From JBOGEB01 sp050743125 (GTDB lineage: Bacteria; Actinomycetota; Nitriliruptoria; Euzebyales; Egibacteraceae): 14,112 nt of DNA. The position numbers and the translations under genes were made by a program. A model generated the notes under the pieces. It had not been told where the DNA came from, did not search any database, and saw only the letters and a list, made by a program, of their open reading frames with translations. The stretch spans positions 1 to 14,112 of the forward strand of contig JBOGEB010000107.1 of NCBI GenBank assembly GCA_050743125.1, read 5' to 3'. Below are positions 1 to 6,904 of this stretch, piece by piece. Position 1 is the first letter of the stretch. Each line of letters starts with the position of its first letter.

Positions 1-29
1 TCAGCGCCCAGGTCGCGTGCCGCGGGCAT
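1..29 (-). CDS. Possible 5' end of a gene downstream of the P450 (partial)
   Basis: Two bases after the P450 stop codon (TGA at 32-34) there is an ATG on the same strand. It opens a frame without a stop to the window edge (MPAARDLGA...). The tight spacing is what is seen at translationally coupled genes, and P450 genes are often followed by a ferredoxin or a tailoring enzyme. Only nine codons are visible, there is no purine-rich ribosome binding site, and no family can be recognised, so this may be chance. Confidence 0.25.
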
Positions 30-31
30 GG

Positions 32-1291
32 TCAGTAGGCGACGGGGAGGGTCTCGAGGGCGCGCAGCATCACGCTCGGCCGCCACTGGAGGCTGTCGGT
101 GTCGAGACGCAGCCTAGGAAGGCGTCGCACGAGCGCGCCGATCGCGACCTCGCCCTCGAGGCGGGCCAGCGGAGCGCCCAGGCAGAAGTGCGAACCGTTG
201 CCGAAGCTCAAGTGCCGGTTGTCGCGGCGGCTCAAGTCGAGCCGGTCCGGGTCACCGAACCGGTCCGGGTCGTGGTTGGCCGCGCCGAGCATGGGCAGTA
301 CGAGGTCACCGTCGCTCAGCGTGCACCCGCCGACCTCCAGGGGCTCCGCGACGACGCGGCTGACCGCCTGGACGGGGCTGTCGTAGCGCAGCAGCTCCTC
401 GACCGCCGGGCGGATCAGCGTGGGGTCCTGTTGCAGCCGGCGCAGCTGGTCGGGGTGACGCAGCAGCGTGAGCGTGCCGTTGCCGATCAGGTTGACGGTC
501 GTCTCGTGGCCGGCGACGAGCAGGAGGAAACAGGTTGCCACCAGCTCGTCGTCGGTGAGCTGGTCGCCGCGCTCCGCTGCCGTGAGCAGCGCGCTGAGGA
601 TGTCGTCGGCCGGCTGGGCCCTGCGCCTGCGGATGAGGTCGCGCAGGTAGCCGTCGAACTCCTCCACCGCCAGCTCCGCGCGCCCGATGCCTTCCTCGGT
701 GAGGTAGGGGCTCATGGCCTCGTCCACGAAGAGCCGGGACCAGGCCCTGATGCGCCCCCGGTCGCTGCGCGGGACGCCGAGCAGCTCGCAGATCACGGTG
801 ATCGGCAGGGGGTAGGCGAGCGCCGCGATGAGGTCCATGGTTGGCCCCGCGGCAATGGCGGCGTCGAGCAGCTCAGCCACGATCGCCTCGATCCGCGGGC
901 GCAAGCCTTGCACCCGCCGGGCGGTGAACGCCTTGTTGACCAGCCTGCGCAGGCGGGTGTGGTCGGGCGGGTCGGCGCTGAGCATCGAGCGGCCCATCCG
1001 TTGTCCCAGCCTGCTCACGCGTTCCATGACTCCCCGCCGGGCCGCCCACGCGCGCAGCGCCCGCTCCCGGTCGCTCGACAGCCGGAGGTCGTGCAGGGCG
1101 GCCTCGACGTCGGCGTAGCGGGTGAGATACCAGATCCCTTGCGAGCTGCGGTACACCGGATGCTCGCGGCGCATCCGCGCGTACAGCGGGTAGGGGTTCT
1201 GGCGAAGCTCCGGCGTCGCCATCTCCCGGGTGATCTCGTCCAGCCCGCTGTCGTATTCGGTAACTTCGGTCTGCTGGGTTGCGCTGGCCAT
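32..1291 (-). CDS. Cytochrome P450, bacterial soluble class (CYP107-like)
   Basis: A heme monooxygenase of 419 aa, the usual length for soluble actinobacterial P450s. It would oxidise a small organic substrate using electrons from a ferredoxin and reductase; neither is encoded in the window. Signature motifs are intact: the I-helix AGHETT (residues 260-265) with the oxygen-activating Thr, the K-helix ExxR (E299-R302), and the heme loop FGNGSHFCLG (363-372) with the thiolate ligand Cys370. There is no signal peptide or membrane anchor, so it is cytoplasmic. The start at 1291 follows a strong G-rich ribosome binding site (GGGGGGGAC). The gene lies on the same strand as the LuxR-type and ATPase genes but behind two strong stem-loops, so it probably has its own promoter or read-through control. 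The family call is certain; the substrate and the CYP107 likeness are inference from the heme-loop wording. Confidence 0.97.
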   Translation of the reverse strand: MASATQQTEVTEYDSGLDEITREMATPELRQNPYPLYARMRREHPVYRSSQGIWYLTRYADVEAALHDLRLSSDRERALRAWAARRGVMERVSRLGQRMGRSMLSADPPDHTRLRRLVNKAFTARRVQGLRPRIEAIVAELLDAAIAAGPTMDLIAALAYPLPITVICELLGVPRSDRGRIRAWSRLFVDEAMSPYLTEEGIGRAELAVEEFDGYLRDLIRRRRAQPADDILSALLTAAERGDQLTDDELVATCFLLLVAGHETTVNLIGNGTLTLLRHPDQLRRLQQDPTLIRPAVEELLRYDSPVQAVSRVVAEPLEVGGCTLSDGDLVLPMLGAANHDPDRFGDPDRLDLSRRDNRHLSFGNGSHFCLGAPLARLEGEVAIGALVRRLPRLRLDTDSLQWRPSVMLRALETLPVAY

Positions 1292-1388
1292 GCCCGTCCC
1301 CCCCGTTCAGTGTGGTGTGCATCGCTGCAGTTCTTGACACTGTTCGCGGCTCAGGCGTTCCAACACCGGGTGGGAAACCCGCCCAACA

Positions 1389-1424
1389 GCGGTCAACCGC
1401 CAACAACCCCTGGCGGCTGACCGC
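1389..1424 (-). terminator. Stem-loop 1 between the LuxR-type gene and the P450
   Basis: Arms at 1389-1402 and 1411-1424 pair over 14 positions with one imperfect pair, around an 8-base loop. Read on the minus strand it lies in the P450 upstream region and downstream of the LuxR-type gene. No T-run follows, so it may be a terminator of the actinobacterial type, an mRNA leader structure of the P450, or a protein-binding dyad. Confidence 0.5.
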
Positions 1425-1461
1425 GCTTCAGTAGAGGAATCGAGCAGCCACCACAGACGTC

Positions 1462-1506
1462 GCGGTGATCCCCCGCGCTTCCCCCCGGATGCGCGGGGGT
1501 CACCGC
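1462..1506 (-). terminator. Stem-loop 2, probable terminator of the LuxR-type gene
   Basis: Left arm 1462-1478 and right arm 1491-1506 form 16 perfect pairs with one bulged T (1469) and a 12-base loop (1479-1490). The stem is almost all G/C. It begins 25 bases beyond the stop codon of the minus-strand LuxR-type gene, the expected place for a terminator. No T-tract follows, which is common in high-GC actinobacteria. Confidence 0.7.
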
Positions 1507-1531
1507 CCCCATCCCTGCTCACCGTGCTTGG

Positions 1532-1984
1532 TCAGCTGAGCACGTCGTCTCCAACGCTCGACGGGGCGCGACCGGCCCGAGCGATCGCGCTTGCGACCGC
1601 GGCCCGTGACGACACGCCGAGCTTGGTGAAGATGTGTGAGAGGTGGGTTTCGATGGTCTTCTCGCTGCGGGCAAGCCTGCGAGCGATCTGTCGGTTGGTG
1701 TGGCCATCGCTGACGAGCTCGGCGATCTCCAGCTCCCGGGTGGACAGGGCTGACAGCCCCTGTCTTCCTGATGTCGCTCGGCGAGCGGTCTTCCGTCGCT
1801 GCTCCCGCGCCGCCTGCTCGCGCAGCGTGCGGGTCATCGTGGCCTCGGCCCGGGCATGTGCGTGCGCGACTTCGGTCAGCGCTTGAGCACGCTCGCCGAC
1901 GGCAGCCGTCGCGGCGCCGACGGTCAGGTGCCGCGTCTGCCCCGGTTGACTGGCGTGTGCGGGAGCACAGTGCCGGACAGGCAT
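1532..1984 (-). CDS. Orphan LuxR-type HTH protein resembling the C-terminus of a LAL regulator
   Basis: A 150-aa protein with a complete LuxR/FixJ-type DNA-binding domain at about residues 78-140 (LSTRELEIAEL, TNRQIARRLARSEKTIETHL, KLGVSSRAAVA). There is no receiver or sensor domain. The preceding helical, Arg/Ala-rich stretch (about 40-72, with LREQAAREQRRKTARR) resembles the linker just before the HTH in large ATP-binding LuxR (LAL) regulators, so the protein looks like a freed LAL C-terminus. I chose ATG 1984 because GGAGAAG sits just upstream; a longer reading from GTG 2056 would add 24 residues but has no comparable site. It lies 87 bases downstream of the STAND ATPase gene on the same strand, and the two may act together. 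Its targets are unknown; the P450 next door is a candidate. Confidence 0.85.
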   Translation of the reverse strand: MPVRHCAPAHASQPGQTRHLTVGAATAAVGERAQALTEVAHAHARAEATMTRTLREQAAREQRRKTARRATSGRQGLSALSTRELEIAELVSDGHTNRQIARRLARSEKTIETHLSHIFTKLGVSSRAAVASAIARAGRAPSSVGDDVLS

Positions 1985-2029
1985 GTCTTCTCCAATGACG
2001 ACGTGGACATGCCTAAGGCGTGACAATCG

Positions 2030-2059
2030 GCGACACGATGGTGCTTCTCGCGACACGAT
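2030..2059. promoter_or_regulatory. Phased direct repeat upstream of the LuxR-type gene (candidate operator)
   Basis: GCGACACGAT occurs at 2030-2039 and again at 2050-2059, exactly 20 bases apart, which puts both copies on the same face of the helix. GTGACA at 2020-2025 repeats the first six bases with one change. The repeats lie 46-75 bases upstream of the chosen start of the LuxR-type gene, partly in the gap after the ATPase stop. That position suits a transcription-factor site, possibly autoregulatory; binding is inferred. Confidence 0.45.
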
Positions 2060-2071
2060 TTGCCCTGGGTC

Positions 2072-5000
2072 TTAGATCGTCCAGGAGATGCGCGCGGCGG
2101 GGTCGGGGCGGTAGCAGCAGAACGCGCCGGTCCTGACGGAACTGTCCAAGTGGCGGCCGAGAGGCGGATGGTGGACGGCGATCTTGCGGATGGCAGCCCT
2201 GATGCGGTGGGTCACGTTGAGGCGGGCGCGTTCGGCGGCCGAGGCGGCCTTGCGGTCACGTCCGCCCAACCCCACCGCAGTGGCCAGCTCACGGGCCAGA
2301 AAGTCGATCTCGGTCTGCAGCCTGGCGGTGTGCTCGGGGTCGGCGGCGACGTCCAGCTCCTGGTTCAGCTCGGTCAGGCGGCGCCGGTAGGCGGTTTGGG
2401 CCTGACGGTCGAGCAGCTCGCCGGCGTCACCAAATCCCGGTGCCGACGTCTCGGGCTGGCCAGCCGCGCCCCGCGCGCCGGCGGCGGGTCGCTCCATGCG
2501 GACCAGGTCGAGGGCGTGCAGCTCGCGGTCGGGGTCGGCGAGCAGGCACGCGAGGTAGCCCAGCCCCTTCATGTTCTTCAGCAGGAACGAGCGGTCACCG
2601 TAGGTGATCGCCCAGTACTCTCCCTGCCGGCGGAACACGCCCGTCGCCGTCGGGTCCGCCGGCGCCGAGGACGGCGGGCGTCCACCGCCCGGCTCGAAGG
2701 CGGCGAGCCGGGCGGAGACGGCGTCCGCCAGCCGCGTCATGCCCACCGTGTTGGCGGTGTCCAGCGCCTCGGACAGCAGTCCGAGGCCTGCGGGCTGGTC
2801 TTTCGCCTCTCCGTGGTCCAGCAGCAGCTCGGCGTACTCGTGTTGGGTGTGCGCGGCCCACGGCAGCGCGCCCATCCTGCGGTTGGCCTCCAACGCGGCC
2901 TCGAAGTGGCTCCTGGCGAGCCGGTGCTGGCCCGTCGTGCGCGCAAGCAGCCCCAAATACCGGCTCGCGGCACCGTACGAGACGTACCCACCGCCGGTGA
3001 TGTGCTGGTCGGCGTAGGGAAGCAGGAGGCCGTAGAGCTCACCAGCGCGCCGCTGGTCACACAGATAGGCGCAGACGTCCGCCAGGAACGCCAGCGTCGT
3101 CAGGGTCGGCAGCCGCCCGTCGCCCGCGGCAACGCAGGCGAACTGGTCTGCGGCCAAGAACTCGAACTCCCGCCGCGCGGCGTCCATACGACCCAGGCTC
3201 GCGTAAAAACTCGCGCGCCCCGCTCGCCAGGAGGGCCTCCAGGGGTACCGTTCGACTCCGCTGTCGAGCATCGGCTCCAGCTCTTCCAGCCGGTCCCCTC
3301 GCTCCCGAAGGACCCAGACCATCTGTGCCGTGTAGATCCCGGACGCATCGCTGCGCTCCAAGCGGTTTCCGGTCGAGTGGGCCGCCTGCGCCAGCCGTTC
3401 GGCTTCGTCGAAGCGTCCGGCCATGAACGCGCGCATCCCACGAATCGCGAGGCTATACCAGCGGGCCGCTGGGTCGCGGACCTCCTCTCCCAGCCGGTCG
3501 TGGACCTCCAGCTCCCGGTCTGCCTCAGCGATCCTGCCCTGCTCGAGCAGGTCGATGACGCGCTGCCGGCGGCCCGCGAGCACCATGTCGTTGTCACGCG
3601 CCTGGGTCGCCACGTGGATGTGCTCGCTGGCGATCGCCAGGCGTTCGTCAAGATGGTCCGGACCCCACAAGCTCTGGTGTCTGGCATGCAGCACCCGCGC
3701 CAGCGCCACAGGGTCGCCGCTGGAGCGGGCCAGCCGCAGGGCCTCCAGGCTCAGTGGCCCGGTCCGTTGGCCCGCCTCCGACCAGTACAGCTCGATCGCC
3801 AGCTGGGCGAGCAGCATCGCCCGCAACCGCGGGTCATCCTCGCCGATGAAACCGAGCGCCTCCTCCAGCAGCGCGACCCTGGTCTCGTCAGCCGACCACA
3901 GCTCCGTGGGCACGCCGACGAGGCCGAGCACCGCCCGCGTGAGCTGCTCAGGCTCGCGCAGCCGTTTCGCCAGCTCGATCGCCTGCTGCCACGCCTTCCT
4001 GCCGCCCGCGACGTCGCCGGCCCGTTTCTGGGCGTCGGCGTGCTTGAGCAGCAGCTCGAGTCGGTGTGTCTCACCTCCGCCGGCGGCCTTGAGCAGGCGC
4101 AACGCCTGAGCGTAGTTGGCGACCGCGTCCTCATAGGCCAGCCGGGCGATCGCCCGATCCCCTGCACGCTGGGTGTAGTCGATGGCCTTGGCCACGTCGC
4201 CGTCGTCGCCGCTGATCTCGGCAGCGCAAACGAAATGATGCGCCAACTGCGCCAGCGGCGGGTCGACCGCGTCCGCGTGCAGCTTCTCCAACGCCAGCCC
4301 GACCGTGCGATGCAACGCCGCGCGCTGGTGGGGCGGAAGCTGTGTGGACAGCACCCGTCGAACCAGGTCGTGCGAGAACGCCAGGCGTCCGGGCATCTGC
4401 GTCGACTCGACCAGGATGCCCCACCCCAGCGCCTCGGTGAGGGCGCCCTCCAGACCCTCGGGCGGGACGTCGGCCACCCGTGCGAGCAACGCGAGGTCGA
4501 ACTGTTGGCCGATGACCGCAGCCTGGGTAAGCACCCGCCCGGCCTGTTCGGAGAGGCGGTCCAGACGCTGGCGGATCGCCCCGCGGACCTCTTGGGGGAT
4601 CGCAAACCTGCCAACCGGCAGGCCGCCCCCGCCAAGACTCCCCTGTCGTGCGAGCAGATCCGCCACCGCCGCCGTGAACAACGGGTTGCCCGCGGTGGTC
4701 TGATGCACCGCCGCCACCATCTCCCCTGATGCTCGGACACCCGTCGTGTCCTCGATCAGACGAGCGACGTCGGTCTCGCCAAGGCCTCGAAGATGGAGCT
4801 GCTGGCCCGCTCGGGCCAGCCTTGTCAACACTCGGTCAACCGCGGGATCCTGGGTGGCCTCCACGTCGCGATAGGTGCCCACGATCAGGACGGGCATCGC
4901 TGGCAGGTCTTGAGCGAGGAACGTCAACAGCCGCAGCGACGAGACGTCAGCCGCGTGCAAGTCGTCCAGGATCAGCACCTGGGGAGCAGCCGCCGCGGCG

Positions 5001-5455
5001 TTGATCAAAAGGCGGGTGGCCGAGTCGAACAGCCGAAAGCGGGCCTGCTCTGCGCCCAACGGAGCGGGCGGTGACAGGCCGGGCAGGCGTTCGGCGACCT
5101 CAAGCACGACTTGGGCGATGTCGGCGGCGCCAACTCCCAGCTGTGCTCGGAGCGCATGGTCGTCCAGGTGTTGAATGTGCGCCCGGATGATCTGGATCCA
5201 CGGCCAGTAGGCGGGCGCGCCCCCGCCGTCCCAACAGCGGCCCCACTGCACCACCGCGCCCGCCTGGACGGCGTGGCCGGCAAGCTGCTCGGCCAGCCGG
5301 GTCTTGCCGATGCCCGGCTCGCCGACGACGAGCAGCAGCCGGCCCCGGCCGCCGAGCGCGTCCGCCAGCCCTGCGCGCAGCGCGCTCAGCTCTGCTTCCC
5401 GGCCGACAAACGCCCTGCCGGCCGAACGCGCGTGACGAGGGGCCCGTTCCTTCAT
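2072..5455 (-). CDS. STAND-family AAA ATPase with TPR-like repeats and a conserved C-terminal module
   Basis: A 1127-aa predicted signal-transduction ATPase, cytoplasmic. Residues 15-200 are an AAA_16-type NTPase: FVGREAEL at 16-23, Walker A GEPGIGKT at 45-52, Walker B LILDDLH at 161-167. Residues about 400-900 are Ala/Leu/Arg-rich helical repeats of TPR type. The C-terminus (941-1127) is not a LuxR HTH. It opens with FRRQGEYWAITYGDRSF and a GLGYLACLLADPDRELHALDL stretch, has a charged helical middle, then RARLNVTHRIRAAIRKIAVH and a closing VRTGAFCCYRPDPAARISW. I know similar tails from actinobacterial ATPases that lack LuxR domains; its first part reads like a winged helix, which is inference. 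The start ATG at 5455 lies just before the NTPase domain but has only a weak ribosome binding site. A LuxR-type DNA-binding protein is encoded directly downstream. The input signal is unknown. Confidence 0.9.
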   Translation of the reverse strand: MKERAPRHARSAGRAFVGREAELSALRAGLADALGGRGRLLLVVGEPGIGKTRLAEQLAGHAVQAGAVVQWGRCWDGGGAPAYWPWIQIIRAHIQHLDDHALRAQLGVGAADIAQVVLEVAERLPGLSPPAPLGAEQARFRLFDSATRLLINAAAAAPQVLILDDLHAADVSSLRLLTFLAQDLPAMPVLIVGTYRDVEATQDPAVDRVLTRLARAGQQLHLRGLGETDVARLIEDTTGVRASGEMVAAVHQTTAGNPLFTAAVADLLARQGSLGGGGLPVGRFAIPQEVRGAIRQRLDRLSEQAGRVLTQAAVIGQQFDLALLARVADVPPEGLEGALTEALGWGILVESTQMPGRLAFSHDLVRRVLSTQLPPHQRAALHRTVGLALEKLHADAVDPPLAQLAHHFVCAAEISGDDGDVAKAIDYTQRAGDRAIARLAYEDAVANYAQALRLLKAAGGGETHRLELLLKHADAQKRAGDVAGGRKAWQQAIELAKRLREPEQLTRAVLGLVGVPTELWSADETRVALLEEALGFIGEDDPRLRAMLLAQLAIELYWSEAGQRTGPLSLEALRLARSSGDPVALARVLHARHQSLWGPDHLDERLAIASEHIHVATQARDNDMVLAGRRQRVIDLLEQGRIAEADRELEVHDRLGEEVRDPAARWYSLAIRGMRAFMAGRFDEAERLAQAAHSTGNRLERSDASGIYTAQMVWVLRERGDRLEELEPMLDSGVERYPWRPSWRAGRASFYASLGRMDAARREFEFLAADQFACVAAGDGRLPTLTTLAFLADVCAYLCDQRRAGELYGLLLPYADQHITGGGYVSYGAASRYLGLLARTTGQHRLARSHFEAALEANRRMGALPWAAHTQHEYAELLLDHGEAKDQPAGLGLLSEALDTANTVGMTRLADAVSARLAAFEPGGGRPPSSAPADPTATGVFRRQGEYWAITYGDRSFLLKNMKGLGYLACLLADPDRELHALDLVRMERPAAGARGAAGQPETSAPGFGDAGELLDRQAQTAYRRRLTELNQELDVAADPEHTARLQTEIDFLARELATAVGLGGRDRKAASAAERARLNVTHRIRAAIRKIAVHHPPLGRHLDSSVRTGAFCCYRPDPAARISWTI

Positions 5456-5727
5456 ATGGTTTCGCCGAGTCTCTGGCCTACAGTGCGGGGTACAGGACCT
5501 TCCCAGCCCAAGTTGTCCCGCTCAAGGTACAGCCCGACGCAACCCGTAGTGGAACGCGTTCGTCGCGGCGACCGTCAAAGCATACGACCCCGCATCATTC
5601 CGGATTCCCCCTGGGATCTGGAGGCCAATCCTGCGCTGCGCAGGGCGTCAAGAGGGTGCGCAACATTCGGTCGGAAGCGCAAGCTGGCGGCGAAGCTGTC
5701 GTCTTCGTCTCGAGCGGCGCCACGTCC
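5456..5727. other. Upstream region of the ATPase gene with two dyads
   Basis: This 272-base stretch holds no credible gene. It contains a perfect 10-base palindrome, GAACGCGTTC (5552-5561), about 97 bases upstream of the ATPase start, and an inverted repeat CCTGCGC-T-GCGCAGG (5630-5644). Either could be an operator of the minus-strand ATPase gene; the second could also be the end-of-transcript structure of the small gene that stops at 5728. I could not identify a convincing -35/-10 pair. Confidence 0.35.
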
Positions 5728-5955
5728 TCAATTCGCCTGTTGCCGCTCCAAATCTGGGTCTGCCTCAACCGCCGTATCGGTCCAACTTCGCGTGACTCGA
5801 CGTCGGCAACAATCGGCGCACGGCTGCGCCCGCCAATCACCCACCGCCATCGGGCCACGCACGACATGAAACGCCTCAGGCGGCTTGGACAGACCGCACT
5901 TGGTGCACACGATCATCTCCCCACCCTCGTCGAGGTCGAGCGTCACTGGATCCAT
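5728..5955 (-). CDS. Small four-cysteine (zinc-ribbon-like) protein
   Basis: A 75-aa protein with two paired-cysteine motifs, CTKCG near residues 17-21 and CADCC near 46-50, separated by about 25 residues with KPPEAF between. This CxxC...CxxC layout with a K-P-x-x-F element is that of small zinc-ribbon proteins and of zinc ribbons found beside HNH nucleases; no nuclease motif is present here. The start at 5955 lies 10 bases after the stop of the upstream MDMPI/SCP2-like gene, and that gap (AGCAGGTGCG) carries an AGG ribosome binding site, so the two probably form an operon. A second start at Met14 is possible. The function is unknown; zinc binding is inferred from the cysteine pattern. Confidence 0.6.
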   Translation of the reverse strand: MDPVTLDLDEGGEMIVCTKCGLSKPPEAFHVVRGPMAVGDWRAQPCADCCRRRVTRSWTDTAVEADPDLERQQAN

Positions 5956-5965
5956 CGCACCTGCT

Positions 5966-6796
5966 TCACGGGTTGGGAAAGTAGGTCTTGAACCTCAGCG
6001 CCAGCCAGGGCTTGAGGCCCCATGCCACGAGCTTGCCCTGCGCGATCAGCCCCCATTGGCTCGCCAGCCCGAAGGCGACGAGGAAGAAGGCCACGGGCTC
6101 TGCGGACAGGTAGCAGTCCACCCGTCTCGTGGGGGCGTCCTCCACGGTGACCGCCCCGTTGTTGAACATGATTGCGAGCCTCTTGCCTCCTCGGATGCGC
6201 ACCTGGAGGCAGGACTTCAGCCCCCGAACGGCCTCCTTGTCGAAGACGTGTGGCATGACCGCTTTGAGGAAGGGGATCGCAAGGTCGGTGTGGGCTGGCT
6301 CGAGCGGGGTCGGCTCGCCCAGCGCCTTGGCGATCGGGCAGCCGTGCATCAGCAGATGGACGAGCATGTAGGAGGTCAACGTGGGCAGATCCATGTACCC
6401 AAAGGGAGAGAAGAACTGGTGCTGGAGGGGGCGCTCGGCGCTCTCCTCGAGGAAGGAGCGCGTCCGGTCGACGAGCAGGGCAGCGAGCCTGGCTCCGTCG
6501 CGCTCAGCGAACTCCGTGAGCAATCCAGCATTCACGGAGGCAAACGTAGTGGCATGAGCATCCGCGAAGGGGCCGCTCCCGCCCCGAAGCCACTTATTGA
6601 ACAGCTCCTGCGCCGTGGCGAGGTGAGCGGCGGCCTCGCCGACGCTCCAGTCCGAGTTTGGGATGCGGACGTTCGTGTCGGGAAGGCCGCAAAGCATCTC
6701 CGCGATGCTTCCGGCGACCGCCTCGACCGCGTCACGGGTCCGTTGATGCTCGTTCGTGTCTACCCTCACCTTCTGTCCCATCTGGCTCAGCATCAC
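5966..6796 (-). CDS. DinB/MDMPI-like protein with C-terminal SCP2-like domain
   Basis: A 276-aa protein. Residues about 20-165 match the four-helix metal-binding fold of the mycothiol-dependent maleylpyruvate isomerase N-terminal (DinB-like) family, with the DWSVGEAAAHL element and His58. Residues about 180-272 resemble the SCP2 / MDMPI C-terminal domain, ending in the typical GKLVAWGLKPWLALRF pattern. Known family members use His, Glu and His as metal ligands; here the helix reads VHLLMHG, so His147 and His151 occupy the last two positions and the Glu is replaced. It may be a mycothiol-dependent transferase or isomerase, but the substrate cannot be told. The start is uncertain: GTG 6796, ATG 6793 (three bases after AGTAGGGTG) and ATG 6781 are all possible. 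It is co-oriented with the small cysteine protein and divergent from the SARP gene. Confidence 0.78.
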   Translation of the reverse strand: MMLSQMGQKVRVDTNEHQRTRDAVEAVAGSIAEMLCGLPDTNVRIPNSDWSVGEAAAHLATAQELFNKWLRGGSGPFADAHATTFASVNAGLLTEFAERDGARLAALLVDRTRSFLEESAERPLQHQFFSPFGYMDLPTLTSYMLVHLLMHGCPIAKALGEPTPLEPAHTDLAIPFLKAVMPHVFDKEAVRGLKSCLQVRIRGGKRLAIMFNNGAVTVEDAPTRRVDCYLSAEPVAFFLVAFGLASQWGLIAQGKLVAWGLKPWLALRFKTYFPNP

Positions 6797-6832
6797 CCTA
6801 CTGACTTTGGTTCGTGACGAGGCCGTGCTCAG

Positions 6833-6850
6833 TTTGCCAGAAAAGGCAAA
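6833..6850. promoter_or_regulatory. Inverted repeat in the divergent intergenic region
   Basis: TTTGCC (6833-6838) and GGCAAA (6845-6850) form a perfect dyad with a 6-base A-rich spacer. It lies near the middle of the 108-base gap between the divergent MDMPI-like and SARP genes. The position and symmetry suit a dimeric regulator site controlling one or both genes. Being AT-rich, the dyad stands out from the surrounding sequence. Confidence 0.45.
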
Positions 6851-6867
6851 AACAGGACCTCTGCCCC

Positions 6868-6896
6868 TTGCGAAATCAGACTACGGAGTGGATATT
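6868..6896 (+). promoter_or_regulatory. Candidate promoter of the SARP gene
   Basis: TTGCGA (6868-6873) and GATATT (6891-6896) are 17 bases apart and each matches the vegetative consensus at four of six positions. A start about seven to nine bases downstream would fall at or next to the ATG at 6905, giving a leaderless transcript. That fits the lack of a ribosome binding site there. This is inference from sequence only. Confidence 0.4.
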
Positions 6897-6904
6897 GCAG
6901 TTTT

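Noticed and set aside
1367..1384. GGGTGGG-AAA-CCCGCCC hairpin next to stem-loop 1
   Set aside because: It has a mismatch in the middle of a short stem and lies in G/C runs where such pairing is common; too weak to list as a separate element.
17..1420. A 467-codon plus-strand open frame opposite the P450
   Set aside because: The P450 signatures on the minus strand settle the coding strand; the opposite product shows no recognisable motif.
2060..4729. An 889-codon plus-strand open frame opposite the STAND ATPase gene
   Set aside because: It mirrors the minus-strand gene, whose Walker motifs and TPR region are clear. The plus-strand product is a low-complexity Gln/Arg/Gly/Val-rich sequence without a domain, typical of a GC-rich shadow frame.
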